Assembly (NCBI RefSeq): GCF_000502955.1
Contig: NZ_AYWO01000007.1
Coordinates: 111,995 to 175,216 of the forward strand
Length of the DNA: 63,222 bases
Direction of reading: 5' to 3'
Source of the DNA: Mesorhizobium sp. LNHC252B00
Lineage (GTDB): Bacteria > Pseudomonadota > Alphaproteobacteria > Rhizobiales > Rhizobiaceae
Below, one piece after another: positions 51,140-60,969 of this stretch. The position numbers and the translations under genes were made by a program. Below the pieces are notes generated by a model. That model was not told the DNA's origin. It did no database searches and was given only the letters and a program-made list of their open reading frames with translations. The stretch's first letter is position 1. Every line of letters begins with the position of its first letter.

Positions 51140-52128
51140 GATCCTGCCTGCCGTAGTTTGATATCCGACTTTACATAGACCGGTGCCGCGGTGCTTTCCA
51201 CCGCGATCGCGCCGGCAGCGCCCGTGGTCGCAGACCCGAACTGCGCCATGGTCGCCTCGATCTCTTCCTTGATCCAGGCCTTGAAGTCCCGGACCTTGCG
51301 GCTTTCGGTCTTGGCGGAGGAGGTCACCAGCCAATAGCCGAGGCCGCTCTGGGCACGGATTCCGAAAGGCGCCACCAGTCGGCCATCAGCGAGCGCATCG
51401 GCGGTGAGCAACTGCCAGCCAAGCATCACGCCATGGCCGGCAATCGCCGATTCCAGGCACAGCATCGGGTCGGTAAAGCGCGCGCCTTTCAGGAAGGTGA
51501 CCGGCGGGACACCGGCCGTCTCGAACCAGCTGTCCCAACTGATCATCGCCCGCTCGTCGGTGATTGCGCAGGTCTGGGCAAGGTCCTCGATCGACCTCAG
51601 TTTTTTGGCGATCGCCGGCGCGCAGACCGGGAAGACTTCCTGCGCCAGGAGCAGTTCCTTGCGTCCGCCCGGCCACTTGCCGTCGCCAAGCCGGATGGCG
51701 ATGTCGATGTCGGAATGATCGAGATCGGCCAGCCGCACCGAAGCGTCGATGCGCAACAGCACGTTGGGATGCCGGGCGAAGTGACGCGACAGTCGCGGCA
51801 GCAGCCATTTTGACGCAAAGGCCGGCGCCACCGAAACCACCAGGGTGCATTGCGTGGCCTCGTCGGCCAGCGCCACGGCCTGGGCAAGCTCGCGAAATCC
51901 AGCACCAAGGCGGGGCGCGAAGAGGGCGCCGAATTCGGTCAGCACGAGACCGCTCGCCGTTCGCTCGAACAGCGTCTGGCCGAGTTGCTTCTCGGTACGG
52001 CTTATCTGTTGGCTGACGGCGCTGACGGACACGTTGAGTTCACTGGCGGCAGCCGCCAGAGATCCGAGACGGGCAACGGTTTCGACGGCGCGCAGGCCGT
52101 TGAGATGGACGCGGTTGAGCATGGTCAT
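51136..52128 (-). CDS. LysR-family transcriptional regulator (GcvA-like)
   Basis: This LysR protein of about 330 residues has an N-terminal winged helix (LNGLRAVETVARLGSLAAAA, LNVSVSAVSQQISRTEKQLG, FERTASGLVLTEFGALFAPR). The substrate-binding domain (VVSVAPAFASKWLLPRLSRH) resembles that of GcvA/AmpR regulators. The ATG at 52128 or 52122 is likely the start. It is co-oriented with, and overlaps by ATGA, the aminopeptidase gene, which is unusual, since LysR genes are more often divergent from their targets. The effector is unknown. Confidence 0.86.
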   Translation of the reverse strand: MTMLNRVHLNGLRAVETVARLGSLAAAASELNVSVSAVSQQISRTEKQLGQTLFERTASGLVLTEFGALFAPRLGAGFRELAQAVALADEATQCTLVVSVAPAFASKWLLPRLSRHFARHPNVLLRIDASVRLADLDHSDIDIAIRLGDGKWPGGRKELLLAQEVFPVCAPAIAKKLRSIEDLAQTCAITDERAMISWDSWFETAGVPPVTFLKGARFTDPMLCLESAIAGHGVMLGWQLLTADALADGRLVAPFGIRAQSGLGYWLVTSSAKTESRKVRDFKAWIKEEIEATMAQFGSATTGAAGAIAVESTAAPVYVKSDIKLRQAGS

Positions 52129-52226
52129 TTGAGATTTTCTAAACCGGCCCGGCCGAAATCTCAATTGAAAGACCCGTCGAAACGGCAGATTTTATGCAAG
52201 GGAAGACAGACCCGCGGAGCCAAAAA

Positions 52227-52454
52227 ATGCTAAGGATCTTGTCGTCGTCGCTGAAGGTTTTTTTCGCTGCAGGTTCGGCATATGGGTCCCGTCGCGAGAG
52301 CGAGACGCAGAGATGGCTGACCGATCCGCTTTCGCATCCCGTGCTGAACACCATGTCGGAGCGCGAACTCGGCGACGTGCCGTTCAGGCTGACGGCGCGG
52401 CGAACCGTGCATGAAACCGCTTCATTGCGAACCGGTTTCGGTGGGCGCTGCTGA
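52227..52454 (+). CDS. Small hypothetical protein, DUF1127-like pattern
   Basis: This 75-residue protein has an N-terminal amphipathic stretch (MLRILSSSLKVFFAAGSAYG) and a motif WLTDPLSHPVLNTMSERELG. The latter resembles the conserved core of short rhizobial DUF1127-type proteins. GGAG lies seven bases before the ATG. It is divergent from the LysR gene and has no neighbour in its own transcript. DUF1127-like proteins often act in RNA-linked or phosphate responses, but the match is partial. Confidence 0.55.
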   Translation: MLRILSSSLKVFFAAGSAYGSRRESETQRWLTDPLSHPVLNTMSERELGDVPFRLTARRTVHETASLRTGFGGRC

Positions 52455-52558
52455 GCGGGAGCCAGGCGGTCCGGCTTGAGGAAAGTCGAGGCGAGGATCG
52501 CACTGGCCTAACGGATGGCGGATTGTTTCAGCGATCGCTGCAATTATTGTGCGCTGCA

Positions 52559-53719
52559 ATGACATCAGCCACCTCGACAGCGCTCCGTTTTACCTTCGCC
52601 GGCATGATTGCCATGGCGGTTGCCATGGGCATCGGCCGCTTCGTCTACACGCCGATCCTGCCCGGCATGATGCAGGAACTGCATCTGTCGCCGGCCGATG
52701 CCGGATGGATCGCCTCCGCCAACTACCTCGGCTATCTCATTGGCGCATTGGCGGCGGCGGGCGGCTGGGCGCATGGGCGCGAACGCCTGCTGATGCTGGT
52801 GGGGCTCGGCGCCAGTGTGGTCCTGGCCGCGCCGATGGGGCTGACCGATATGATGGCCGCCTTTCTCGTTGTCCGCTTTCTGGCCGGCCTGGCCAGCGCC
52901 TTCGTCATGGTGTTCATGGCCAGCATCGTTTTCAGCCATATCGCGGCTGCCGGCCGCGGCGACCTGCAGGCGTGGCACTTCGGCGGCGTTGGCCTCGGCA
53001 TCGCAATCTCCGCAGCGATGATGGCGGTGCTGGTCACCGAACATGCCGGCTGGGCGGCGGGCTGGTTGTGGTCGGCGGCAATTTCGGCTTGCGGTTTCGT
53101 ACTCGTGGCGCTGATGGTCGACGAGGGTCCGCTCACCAATGGCGAAGTCGCCCGCGAGCCGGCATTGCGGATGGACCGATCGTTGATCAAGGTCATCATT
53201 GCCTACGGCCTGTTCGGCTTCGGCTACGTTGTGACGGCGACTTTCCTGGTCGCCATCGTCCGGCAAGGCGGCGGCAGCCGCGTCTTCGAGGCCATGGTCT
53301 GGATGGTCGCCGGTCTTGCCGGCTTTCCCTCGACCTGGCTCTGGCAGAAGATCGCCGCTCGGACCGGCCTCTATCCCGCCTATGCGCTGGCATGCTTCAT
53401 TGAAGTTGTCGGCGTCACCGCCAGCGTCGCCATCGGCGGACGTACCGGGCCGTTGCTCGGCGGCGTGCTGCTCGGCGGCACCTTCATAGCCATCACCGCA
53501 TTTGGCCTCCAGGCAGCCAGACAGCTTGCACCGCGGGCGCCGCGGCGGATCTTTGCCCTGATGACGGCTGTGTTCGGCGTAGGCCAGATCATCGGCCCCA
53601 TCGCCGCCGGGCTGCTGGCGCAAATGTCCGGCGATTTCTTCCTCGCCTCGATCGCCGCCGCCATCATGCTGGTCGTCTCCGGCGGCCTCACATGGTCGGC
53701 TGCGCCAAAATCGCCATGA
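52559..53719 (+). CDS. MFS transporter, YbfB/YjiJ type
   Basis: This 386-residue transporter has twelve hydrophobic segments. The first has the group's signature GMIAMAVAMGIGRFVYTPIL, then PGMMQELHLSPADAGWIASA, NYLGYLIGALAAAGG and the short loop HGRERLL. The ATG at 52559 opens directly before TM1; a TTG at 52523 is an alternative. The substrate is not known for the group. It is not in an obvious operon. Confidence 0.83.
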   Translation: MTSATSTALRFTFAGMIAMAVAMGIGRFVYTPILPGMMQELHLSPADAGWIASANYLGYLIGALAAAGGWAHGRERLLMLVGLGASVVLAAPMGLTDMMAAFLVVRFLAGLASAFVMVFMASIVFSHIAAAGRGDLQAWHFGGVGLGIAISAAMMAVLVTEHAGWAAGWLWSAAISACGFVLVALMVDEGPLTNGEVAREPALRMDRSLIKVIIAYGLFGFGYVVTATFLVAIVRQGGGSRVFEAMVWMVAGLAGFPSTWLWQKIAARTGLYPAYALACFIEVVGVTASVAIGGRTGPLLGGVLLGGTFIAITAFGLQAARQLAPRAPRRIFALMTAVFGVGQIIGPIAAGLLAQMSGDFFLASIAAAIMLVVSGGLTWSAAPKSP

Positions 53720-53833
53720 TTGTGGGGTTGCTCGGTGTGGGCATCGGGCACGGGCATTTTCTTTCCAGCTAATGTGTGACTTTATGCCCGCCATAGTCAG
53801 CTGATTTGCGCCTAGATCGAGGAATTCGTCACA

Positions 53834-55093
53834 GTGTTCGTATCATTTTTCCCGCAGCCGAAGCTCTTCTTCACTTCGGCCGCCGTCTGGAGCCTTGCGG
53901 CGATCCTGTTCTGGTTTTTCGGTGGTGAACAATTGGGCGCGGTTTTCGGACTGCCGCCGGCTGCCGCTGACGCGCCACCCATTATCGGCATCGCCATTCT
54001 CATGTCGCCGCCGTTTCTATGGTTTTATCTCTATTTCGCGTTTTGCGTGGCCGTCTTCTATGCGTTTTGGAGCTGGTATTCGCCACATCCCTGGCAGCGC
54101 TGGTCGATCCTGATGACCGCAGTCATCCTGTTCTTCATCTATTTCAATGTGCAGGTCAGTGTCGCCGTCAATGCCTGGTACGGGCCTTTCTTCGACTATG
54201 TGCAGGGATTGATGTCGGGGACAGGAAAGTCGACGAACAGTGAATTTTATATCGGATTGGCAGATTTTTCGTGGCTCGCGTTGGTCGGCATGAATGTGCA
54301 GGTGGTCAATGCTTTCATCGTCAGCCACTGGATCTTCCGCTGGCGCACGGCGATGAATAACTATTTTGTCGAGAACTGGGGTAGGCTTCGACATATCGAG
54401 GGAGCTTCGCAGCGTATCCAGGAAGACACGATGCGGTTCTCGCAGATCATGGAGGATCTCGGCTCCAGCTTCGTCCAGTCGATCATGACCCTGATCGCAT
54501 TCCTGCCGGTCATGATCCAGTTGCAGGCTCACATCAGCGAGTTGCCGATTGTCGGCGCGATCCCGCAGCCATTAGTGGTCGCAGCCCTTGCCTGGTGTCT
54601 GTTCGGAACGATCTCGGTCATGATTGCCGGCCTGAAGCTTCCGGGACTGCAGTTCCGCAACCAGCGCGTCGAGGCCGCCTATCGCAAGGAACTCGTCTAC
54701 GGCGAGGATCACGCAGACAGGGCTCAGCCAGCCACCACTGCCGAGCTGTTCGCGAACGTTCGTCACAATTATTTCAGGCTCTATTTCCACTACATTTATT
54801 TCAACGTCGTCCGTTACACATACCTGCAGGCCGACAACATTTTCTCGCTGCTGATCCTGGGTCCGTCGCTGGTTGCGCACAAGATAACGTTCGGCGCGCT
54901 GAACCAGATTTCGAATGCATTCGGTAAAGTGACGGGGTCGCTGCAGTTTCTGCTCACCTCCTGGTCGACCATCGTCGAGCTTCAATCGGTCCACAAACGC
55001 CTGCGCGCCTTCGAGGCGACCCTGCTCGGCGAGCCGCTGCCGGACATCGACCAGCGCTATCTGGCAAAACAGGGCGTTGAAGATCCGGCCTAA
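53834..55093 (+). CDS. bacA: SbmA/BacA-family peptide transporter
   Basis: This 419-residue inner-membrane protein is proton-driven and imports peptides. The N-terminus FVSFFPQPKLFFTSAAVWSL and later segments (NVQVSVAVNAWYGPFFDYVQ, IVSHWIFRWRTAMNNYFVEN, RIQEDTMRFSQIMEDLGSSF, AAYRKELVYGEDHADRA) match SbmA/BacA. In rhizobia BacA protects bacteroids against host nodule-specific cysteine-rich peptides and affects very-long-chain fatty acid modification of lipid A; the full SbmA-like length fits either role. It starts with GTG after a GAGGA site. Confidence 0.9.
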   Translation: MFVSFFPQPKLFFTSAAVWSLAAILFWFFGGEQLGAVFGLPPAAADAPPIIGIAILMSPPFLWFYLYFAFCVAVFYAFWSWYSPHPWQRWSILMTAVILFFIYFNVQVSVAVNAWYGPFFDYVQGLMSGTGKSTNSEFYIGLADFSWLALVGMNVQVVNAFIVSHWIFRWRTAMNNYFVENWGRLRHIEGASQRIQEDTMRFSQIMEDLGSSFVQSIMTLIAFLPVMIQLQAHISELPIVGAIPQPLVVAALAWCLFGTISVMIAGLKLPGLQFRNQRVEAAYRKELVYGEDHADRAQPATTAELFANVRHNYFRLYFHYIYFNVVRYTYLQADNIFSLLILGPSLVAHKITFGALNQISNAFGKVTGSLQFLLTSWSTIVELQSVHKRLRAFEATLLGEPLPDIDQRYLAKQGVEDPA

Positions 55094-55127
55094 AGGCCGA
55101 GGTTGGAAATCGAACCGGGTTGGCGGC

Positions 55128-56135
55128 TCAGCCGCCGACCGAAGCCTGCTTCGGGGCAGCGTCTTGCCGCGAGACATAGTCGCGAAAACTGATGCATTCG
55201 ACATCGGCTTTGACGCAGACCTCGCCGGCAAAGCGCTCCAGCGCATTCCAATAGGCGCCGTCATTCATCAGCGCGAAATGGAAGCCGAGCTCCAGCGGAA
55301 TGCGCTTGCCCGCATACTGCTTGTCGAAGGCGGCGCGGAAGGCATCATAGGTGCGGTTCGCGAACTCGTTCGACTTGCCTGGCTGCTCGAACCCGCCGGA
55401 ATGCCTGACATAGAGATTGTAATCCATGGCGATCACCAGCCTTGACTTCGGTCCTTCCGGAATCTGCGGCAACGAAAACTGCATGATGCCGTTGCCGGCC
55501 ACCGGCCTGGTGGGCCCCTGCGAGACGCCGCTCGCGTCGAACTGATAGCCGGCCGCCGCCAGCGCCTCGTAGAGAGCCTTGTTCGCCGACAGATACGGCG
55601 CGCGGAAGCCGACCACCGCATGCCGCGCGAAGTTGCGCCAGCCCTGGGGTTCGGGCGCAACGCCGTTGATCGCATAGGCGTTCTCAAGAATGCGTTCGAA
55701 CGAACTGAACTCTTTCAGCCAGTCGGCCTTGCTCCAGTCCTTGCCGTCGAAATGGCCGCAGCCATGCCCGGCGATGTCGTGACCCTCGGAGGCGGCAAGG
55801 CCGATCTGTTCGAGCCGCTCGGTAACTTCCTGTTTCGAGGCGGCAAAGCCGATATTGGATTTGCCGGCGCTTTTGCCGGGTGCGTTGTACTGCATGCGTG
55901 TTTCTGGCGACAGCAGGAAGACGCAGGAGAGAAAATAGGTGAAGTGCGCGCCGGTGCGCTCTGCCAGTGCCCGGCTACGCTTCCACTGCGAAATGTCGCG
56001 GGCGCTGTCGAACGAGATGATGACGGCCTGCTTGGGCTTTGCCGGCATTGGCGGCGCGGGCGGATCGGCCAGAGCCTGCCCGGCAGTGGCGAGCGCAGCG
56101 AGGGAAAAAGCAGCAACACGGAACGGAAGGTACAT
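55128..56135 (-). CDS. Secreted polysaccharide deacetylase-like protein
   Basis: This 335-residue protein has a signal peptide (YLPFRVAAFSLAALATAGQA, cleaved near ALA-DPP). The NodB-like fold begins KQAVIISFDSARDISQWKRS. Family positions are altered: the first motif is FDSARD rather than the usual DD pair, while HDIAGHGCGHFDG fits the second (H-x3-H) metal-binding motif. FRAPYLSANKALYEALAAAG matches the third. It may deacetylate a cell-surface glycan or be a related carbohydrate esterase. I set the start at 56135 because it places the signal peptide at the N-terminus. Confidence 0.75.
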   Translation of the reverse strand: MYLPFRVAAFSLAALATAGQALADPPAPPMPAKPKQAVIISFDSARDISQWKRSRALAERTGAHFTYFLSCVFLLSPETRMQYNAPGKSAGKSNIGFAASKQEVTERLEQIGLAASEGHDIAGHGCGHFDGKDWSKADWLKEFSSFERILENAYAINGVAPEPQGWRNFARHAVVGFRAPYLSANKALYEALAAAGYQFDASGVSQGPTRPVAGNGIMQFSLPQIPEGPKSRLVIAMDYNLYVRHSGGFEQPGKSNEFANRTYDAFRAAFDKQYAGKRIPLELGFHFALMNDGAYWNALERFAGEVCVKADVECISFRDYVSRQDAAPKQASVGG

Positions 56136-56368
56136 CGGCAATCTGATCTGCGCTTTTCTGAGCTGCACTTTGGGGGGAGACGTCTGGAAGCCGGCTATCC
56201 CCGAAATGTGGCGCTGGTGCGATTGGCCTTTTCGGCTGCTTGCCCGGGGCAAACATCCGTTTGCCCTAGGGAATGGGCGATTTTCCGGTTGAACCCCTTC
56301 CATGCCGACAAAATTTCGCTAAAACGCGGGCTGACAAAGGCCCGACCGGGCAGGAATGGTTTTGATCG

Positions 56369-57034
56369 ATGTCTGACGACAGTTTTATCCGTGAAGTCAA
56401 CGACGAGATGCGTCGCGACCAGGCGCACGCGCTGTGGGACCGCTTCGGTCCCGCCTTGCTTGTCCTCGCGATCCTCGTGGTGCTCGGCACCGCCGCCTTC
56501 GTCGGCTATCGCTATTGGGACGAGACGCGCGCCAACCGCTCCGGCGATGCCTTCTCGCAGGCGCTGAAGCTTGCCAATGATGGCAAGAACGATGAAGCGC
56601 TGACCGCGCTCGATCAGTTGGAGAAGGATGGCTACGGCGCCTATCCGTTGCTCGCCCGCATGCGCGGCGCAACCGTCAAGGCCGACAAGGGCGATGTCGC
56701 CGCCGCCGTCAAGGATTTCGACGATGTCGCCGCCGACACCGCCATTCCCCAGGGCATTCGCGACATGGCACGTCTCAGGGCAGCGCTCCTGCTTGTCGAC
56801 CACGGTTCCTTCGCCGACGTCTCCAGCCGTGTCGAGGCGCTTACATCGGACACCAACACCTTGCGCCATACGGCGCGCGAGGCCCTCGGCCTTTCTGCCT
56901 GGAAGGAAGGCAAGACCCAGGATGCGCTAAAGCTGTTCGACCAGATCGCCGCCGATGACGGCGCCCCGCGCAACACCCGCGAGCGCGCAACGTTGATGTC
57001 CGAGCTGATCCGTGGGTCGGGCAGTGCGTCGTGA
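56369..57034 (+). CDS. YfgM-like TPR membrane protein upstream of der
   Basis: This 221-residue protein has one N-terminal transmembrane helix at about 28-48 ([20 protein letters not shown]) and a periplasmic region of helical TPR-like repeats ([57 protein letters not shown]). It overlaps der by 4 bases. The yfgM-der neighbourhood is conserved in many proteobacteria, where YfgM is a SecYEG-associated chaperone partner. Confidence 0.86.
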   Translation: MSDDSFIREVNDEMRRDQAHALWDRFGPALLVLAILVVLGTAAFVGYRYWDETRANRSGDAFSQALKLANDGKNDEALTALDQLEKDGYGAYPLLARMRGATVKADKGDVAAAVKDFDDVAADTAIPQGIRDMARLRAALLLVDHGSFADVSSRVEALTSDTNTLRHTAREALGLSAWKEGKTQDALKLFDQIAADDGAPRNTRERATLMSELIRGSGSAS

Positions 57035-58464
57035 CCTTCAAAGCCGCCATCATCGGCAGACCTAACGTCGGCAAATCGACCCTTTTCAATCGGCTGGTGG
57101 GAAGGAAGCTGGCGCTTGTCGACGACACGCCGGGTGTCACCCGCGACCGCCGTGTCCATGCCGCCAAGCTATACGACCTGCATTTCGACGTCATCGACAC
57201 CGCCGGCTTCGAGGATGCGGCTGCCTCGACCTTGCCGGGCCGCATGCGCGCGCAGACCGAGATCGCCATCCGCGAGGCGGACCTGATCTTCTTCACCATC
57301 GACGCCAAGTCCGGCCTGCTGCCCGACGACCGGACGTTCGCCGAGATCGTTCGCAAGTCCGGCAAGCCCGTGGTGCTGGTCGCCAACAAGGCTGAGGCGA
57401 AAGGTGCCCAGGGCGGCATGCTGGAGGCCTGGGAACTCGGCCTTGGCGAGCCGATCCCGGTCTCGGCCGAGCATGGCCAGGGCATGCCCGATTTGCGCGA
57501 TGCCGTGATCGAAGCGCTCGGCGAAGCGCGTGCTTTCGGCGAAGATGAAGATGGCGAAGACGAAGAAGTCGCTGCCGGCGAGGTTCTGATCGGCGAGGAT
57601 ATCGCCGATCCGGATGCCGAGCACAGCTATGACGATACCAAGCCGATGCGCATCGCCGTCGTCGGTCGTCCCAATGCCGGCAAGTCGACGCTGATCAACG
57701 CGCTGATCGGCGAAGAACGGCTGCTGACCGGACCGGAAGCCGGCATCACCCGCGATTCCATCTCCGTCGACTGGGATTGGCATGGCCGCCGCCTGAAACT
57801 GTTCGATACGGCCGGCATGCGCCGCAAGGCCAGGATCCACGAAAAGCTGGAAGTGATGTCGGTGCAGGATGGCCTGCGCGCCATCCGCTTCGCCGAGATT
57901 GTCATCATCGTGCTCGACGCCACCATCCCCTTCGAGAAGCAGGATCTGCAGATCGCCGACCTGATCATCCGCGAAGGCCGCGCGCCGGTGATCGCCTTCA
58001 ACAAATGGGACCTGATCGACCATCCCCAGGAGCTTCTGGCCGAATTGCGCGAGAAGACGGAACGGCTGCTGCCGCAGGCGCGCGGCCTCCAGGCCGTGCC
58101 CGTATCGGCCGAGACCGGCCGCGGCCTCGACAAGCTGATGGATGCCGTCATCAGGACCCATAAGGTGTGGAACAGCCGCGTTTCCACCGGCAAGCTCAAC
58201 CGCTGGCTGGAAGGCATCCTGGCGCACCACCCGCCGCCCGCCGTGGCCGGGCGCCGGCTGAAGGTCAAATACGTCACCCAGGCCAAGACCCGGCCGCCGG
58301 GTTTCATCGTTCAGTGCTCGCGTCCCGATGCGATGCCGCAATCCTATGTCCGCTATCTCTCCAACAGCCTGCGCGAAGCCTTCGACATGCCCGGCGTGCC
58401 GATCCGCATTGCGCTGCGCACCTCGGACAACCCATTCGCCGGCAGGTCCAAGAAACGCAGTTAA
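57031..58464 (+). CDS. der: Ribosome-associated GTPase Der (EngA)
   Basis: This 477-residue protein has two tandem GTPase domains and a C-terminal KH-like domain. G1 motifs are [20 protein letters not shown] (about residue 5) and [20 protein letters not shown] (about 208); DTAG motifs are VIDTAGF and LFDTAGM; G4 motifs NKAE and NKWD. The linker between the domains is acidic ([16 protein letters not shown]), as in alphaproteobacteria. It is essential for 50S ribosome assembly. It starts with GTG overlapping the yfgM-like stop. Confidence 0.95.
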   Translation: MTFKAAIIGRPNVGKSTLFNRLVGRKLALVDDTPGVTRDRRVHAAKLYDLHFDVIDTAGFEDAAASTLPGRMRAQTEIAIREADLIFFTIDAKSGLLPDDRTFAEIVRKSGKPVVLVANKAEAKGAQGGMLEAWELGLGEPIPVSAEHGQGMPDLRDAVIEALGEARAFGEDEDGEDEEVAAGEVLIGEDIADPDAEHSYDDTKPMRIAVVGRPNAGKSTLINALIGEERLLTGPEAGITRDSISVDWDWHGRRLKLFDTAGMRRKARIHEKLEVMSVQDGLRAIRFAEIVIIVLDATIPFEKQDLQIADLIIREGRAPVIAFNKWDLIDHPQELLAELREKTERLLPQARGLQAVPVSAETGRGLDKLMDAVIRTHKVWNSRVSTGKLNRWLEGILAHHPPPAVAGRRLKVKYVTQAKTRPPGFIVQCSRPDAMPQSYVRYLSNSLREAFDMPGVPIRIALRTSDNPFAGRSKKRS

Positions 58465-58485
58465 GCGTCGGCGCCCGTCTGGCGA

Positions 58486-59409
58486 TCACGCCACGTCGCG
58501 CAAGCCGCTGTCGCTGGCCTGCGCATTTTTAGGCAATGCCTGCCGCGCTCCATCCAGCAATATGTCGGCGAGGCGGGCCGTCACTGGCTCGGCTTCAGCG
58601 TCCTTGCGATACAGGAATAGCGCCAGCTTAGGCAGCGCCGGCAATCCGGCGATCTCCGGCGTCATCGCGCTGACGCTGGCTGGCAGGCCGATATCGGTGC
58701 GGATCGTCAGCCCCAGCCCCGCCGCAACGGCCGCCCAGATGCCGCCAAGGCTCGGGCTGGAAAACGACATTCGCCAGGACAGGCCGGCGCGGTCGAGCGT
58801 TTCGGTTGCAACCGTGCGCAAAAGGCATGGCGCTTCGAGCGCCACCAGCGGCAGTGGCTCAGCGTGGCGCAGGCTGGTCTCGATGCGCTTTGCCGGGCCG
58901 ATCCAGCGCATCTGCACATCGGCGACATGTTCGGTGTAGGGCAGCGTCTCTCCGCTGTGCCAGGCAAGCGCGATGTCGAGATTGCCTGATAGGATCCGTT
59001 CGGCAAGCTCGTGGCTGCGCGCGATCCTGGCTTCGATCTTGACCTTGGGATGGGCGCGGGCGAAGCGACCGAGCACGTCAGGCAGCACCGCCTCGCCGAA
59101 ATCCTCCTGCAGGCCAAGCCTTACCCAGCCTTCCAGTTCGACATCGTGGATGGCGGATGCCGCTTCGTCATTGAGCTCGATCAGCCGGCGCGCATAGCCG
59201 AGCATGGTCTCGCCGGCCTCGGTCAAGGCGAGGCCGCGCCCCGACTTGCGGAAGATCGGCGTCGCCGCCTGTTCTTCCAGTTTCTTCAATTGCGCACTGA
59301 CCGCCGACGTCGACCGGCCAAGCCGATCGGCCGCCTTGGCGAAGCTGCCCAGCTCCATGCCGGTGACGAAACTGCGGAGGACGTCGAGGTCGAATGTCAC
59401 GCGTCGCAT
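58486..59409 (-). CDS. LysR-family transcriptional regulator
   Basis: This 307-residue LysR protein has an N-terminal winged helix (FDLDVLRSFVTGMELGSFAK, AADRLGRSTSAVSAQLKKLE, PIFRKSGRGLALTEAGETML). A LysR substrate domain follows (LGLQEDFGEAVLPDVLGRFA). It is divergent from an MFS gene with a 28-bp palindrome between the two starts, a typical LysR operator and target layout. Confidence 0.87.
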   Translation of the reverse strand: MRRVTFDLDVLRSFVTGMELGSFAKAADRLGRSTSAVSAQLKKLEEQAATPIFRKSGRGLALTEAGETMLGYARRLIELNDEAASAIHDVELEGWVRLGLQEDFGEAVLPDVLGRFARAHPKVKIEARIARSHELAERILSGNLDIALAWHSGETLPYTEHVADVQMRWIGPAKRIETSLRHAEPLPLVALEAPCLLRTVATETLDRAGLSWRMSFSSPSLGGIWAAVAAGLGLTIRTDIGLPASVSAMTPEIAGLPALPKLALFLYRKDAEAEPVTARLADILLDGARQALPKNAQASDSGLRDVA

Positions 59410-59424
59410 AGATAATCCCGATTT

Positions 59425-59452
59425 TCAGGATAGTTTGTTTAAAACTTCCTGA
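59425..59452. promoter_or_regulatory. Operator palindrome in the LysR/MFS divergent promoter
   Basis: TCAGGA (59425-59430) pairs with TCCTGA (59447-59452), and inner AGTTT pairs with AAACT. ATTTTCAGGAT and ATTTTAAGGAT also form direct repeats 30 bp apart, suggesting two regulator contacts. Confidence 0.68.
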
Positions 59453-59527
59453 TTTTAAGGATGAAACTACGGCGCTAGAGACAGACCGTCAAGGCCCAGG
59501 CCGCTGGCCAAGCACGGGAAACAAATC

Positions 59528-60826
59528 ATGTCCGCTATCGTCAATTGCACCGATCGACAGTCGCCGGGACTTTTGAAAGACACGGCTGCCGGCTCCGCCG
59601 GGAAGGCATTCAAGCCCGGCCATCGCTGGAAAGTTCTCGGCATGGGCGTTGCCGCCAATGCCAGCTTCTCTGCCACCTTCGCCGGCATACCGGCAACGGC
59701 GGTCGTGCTGCGCCAGGGGTATCATTTGGCCAACGCCGAACTCGGTCTGGCACTCGGCCTTCTCGGGCTGGGGGTTGCACTCAGCGAACTGCCATGGGGC
59801 CTGCTCACCGATCGCTGGGGCGATCGCCGCGTGCTTCTGACCGGGCTTGGCGCCACGGCTGCGTGGCTCTTCGTCATGGCGATGCTGGTTGTGCCGACAA
59901 AGGCCGGGATTCCCGATGTCACGCTGCTCTGCGCGAGCCTGCTTATCACAGGACTGCTCGGCGGCAGCGTCAACGGTTCGAGCGGCCGTGCCATCATGGG
60001 CTGGTTCCGGGAAAACGAGCGCGGCTTTGCCATGAGCATCAGGCAGACGGCGGTGCCGCTCGGCGGCGGTCTTGGCGCGCTCATTTTGCCCTCGCTTGCC
60101 CTGGCTTTCGGCTTTGCCGCGGTTTTCGGCGTCCTGGCGGGTGCATCCGCCCTCTCTGCCCTGTTCGCTTGGCGCTGGCTGCACGAGCCGCCGACGACGG
60201 ACGAGGGCCATCGCGCTGCGGCGGCTGTGCCCGGACCGGCGCCGCTGCGCAATCGCGACGTTTGGCGTATCGCGACCGCCATCGGCCTGCTCTGCTTTCC
60301 GCAGGTGGCGGTGCTCACCTTCGCCTCCGTGTTCCTGCACGACTTCGTCGGTCTGGGAACGGCAGCGATCAGTGCGAGCCTCGCCGCCGTGCAGATCGGT
60401 GCCATGGTCATGCGCATCTGGAGCGGCCGCTTCACCGACCGCCACGGCAACCGCCGCCAGTTCCTTCGCCTGTGCAGTGCGCTGAGCGCACTTGCCTTCG
60501 CCGTGCTTTGGCTGCTGGTCTTGGTCAGTTCCGCCATGTCAGGCGGACAATTCTTGCTGATGGCGGCCCTTCCCGCTGTGCTTATTGTCGCAGGAGTCTC
60601 GGTCTCCGCCTGGCACGGCGTCGCCTATACCGAGCTTGCCACGCTTGCCGGTGCCGGCCATGTCGGAACCGCGCTCAGCCTTGCCAACAGCTTCGTTTTC
60701 GTCGGCTTCTTCCTGGTGCCGGTGGCCATTCCGGGCCTCTTGCACCTCTGGTCATGGTCCGGCGTCTGGCTGTCTGCCGCCATTTGCGCGCTGATCGCCT
60801 GGCCGATCTTCCTGCGGCCGGCCTGA
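59528..60826 (+). CDS. MFS transporter
   Basis: This 432-residue transporter of the major facilitator superfamily has an N-terminal hydrophilic tail of about 30 residues before TM1 (VLGMGVAANASFSATFAGIP). The signature loop between TM2 and TM3 is GLLTDRWGDRRVLLTGLGAT, and MVMRIWSGRFTDRHGNRRQF is its repeat in the second half. It is divergent from a LysR gene, probably its regulator. The substrate is unknown; the layout recalls exporters induced by their substrate. Confidence 0.84.
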   Translation: MSAIVNCTDRQSPGLLKDTAAGSAGKAFKPGHRWKVLGMGVAANASFSATFAGIPATAVVLRQGYHLANAELGLALGLLGLGVALSELPWGLLTDRWGDRRVLLTGLGATAAWLFVMAMLVVPTKAGIPDVTLLCASLLITGLLGGSVNGSSGRAIMGWFRENERGFAMSIRQTAVPLGGGLGALILPSLALAFGFAAVFGVLAGASALSALFAWRWLHEPPTTDEGHRAAAAVPGPAPLRNRDVWRIATAIGLLCFPQVAVLTFASVFLHDFVGLGTAAISASLAAVQIGAMVMRIWSGRFTDRHGNRRQFLRLCSALSALAFAVLWLLVLVSSAMSGGQFLLMAALPAVLIVAGVSVSAWHGVAYTELATLAGAGHVGTALSLANSFVFVGFFLVPVAIPGLLHLWSWSGVWLSAAICALIAWPIFLRPA

Positions 60827-60969
60827 AGGCTCGCCGCAAAACCGCCCGAGTTCGGAACCACGACCTCGGGCAGACCGGGAAAACCCGATCGAACCCGTTA
60901 ACGTCCCATCAAGGTTAATGCATCATTTTGCTCTCCAGTGGGGTCTGTAGCGTTCCTGGAGAGAGTTCC

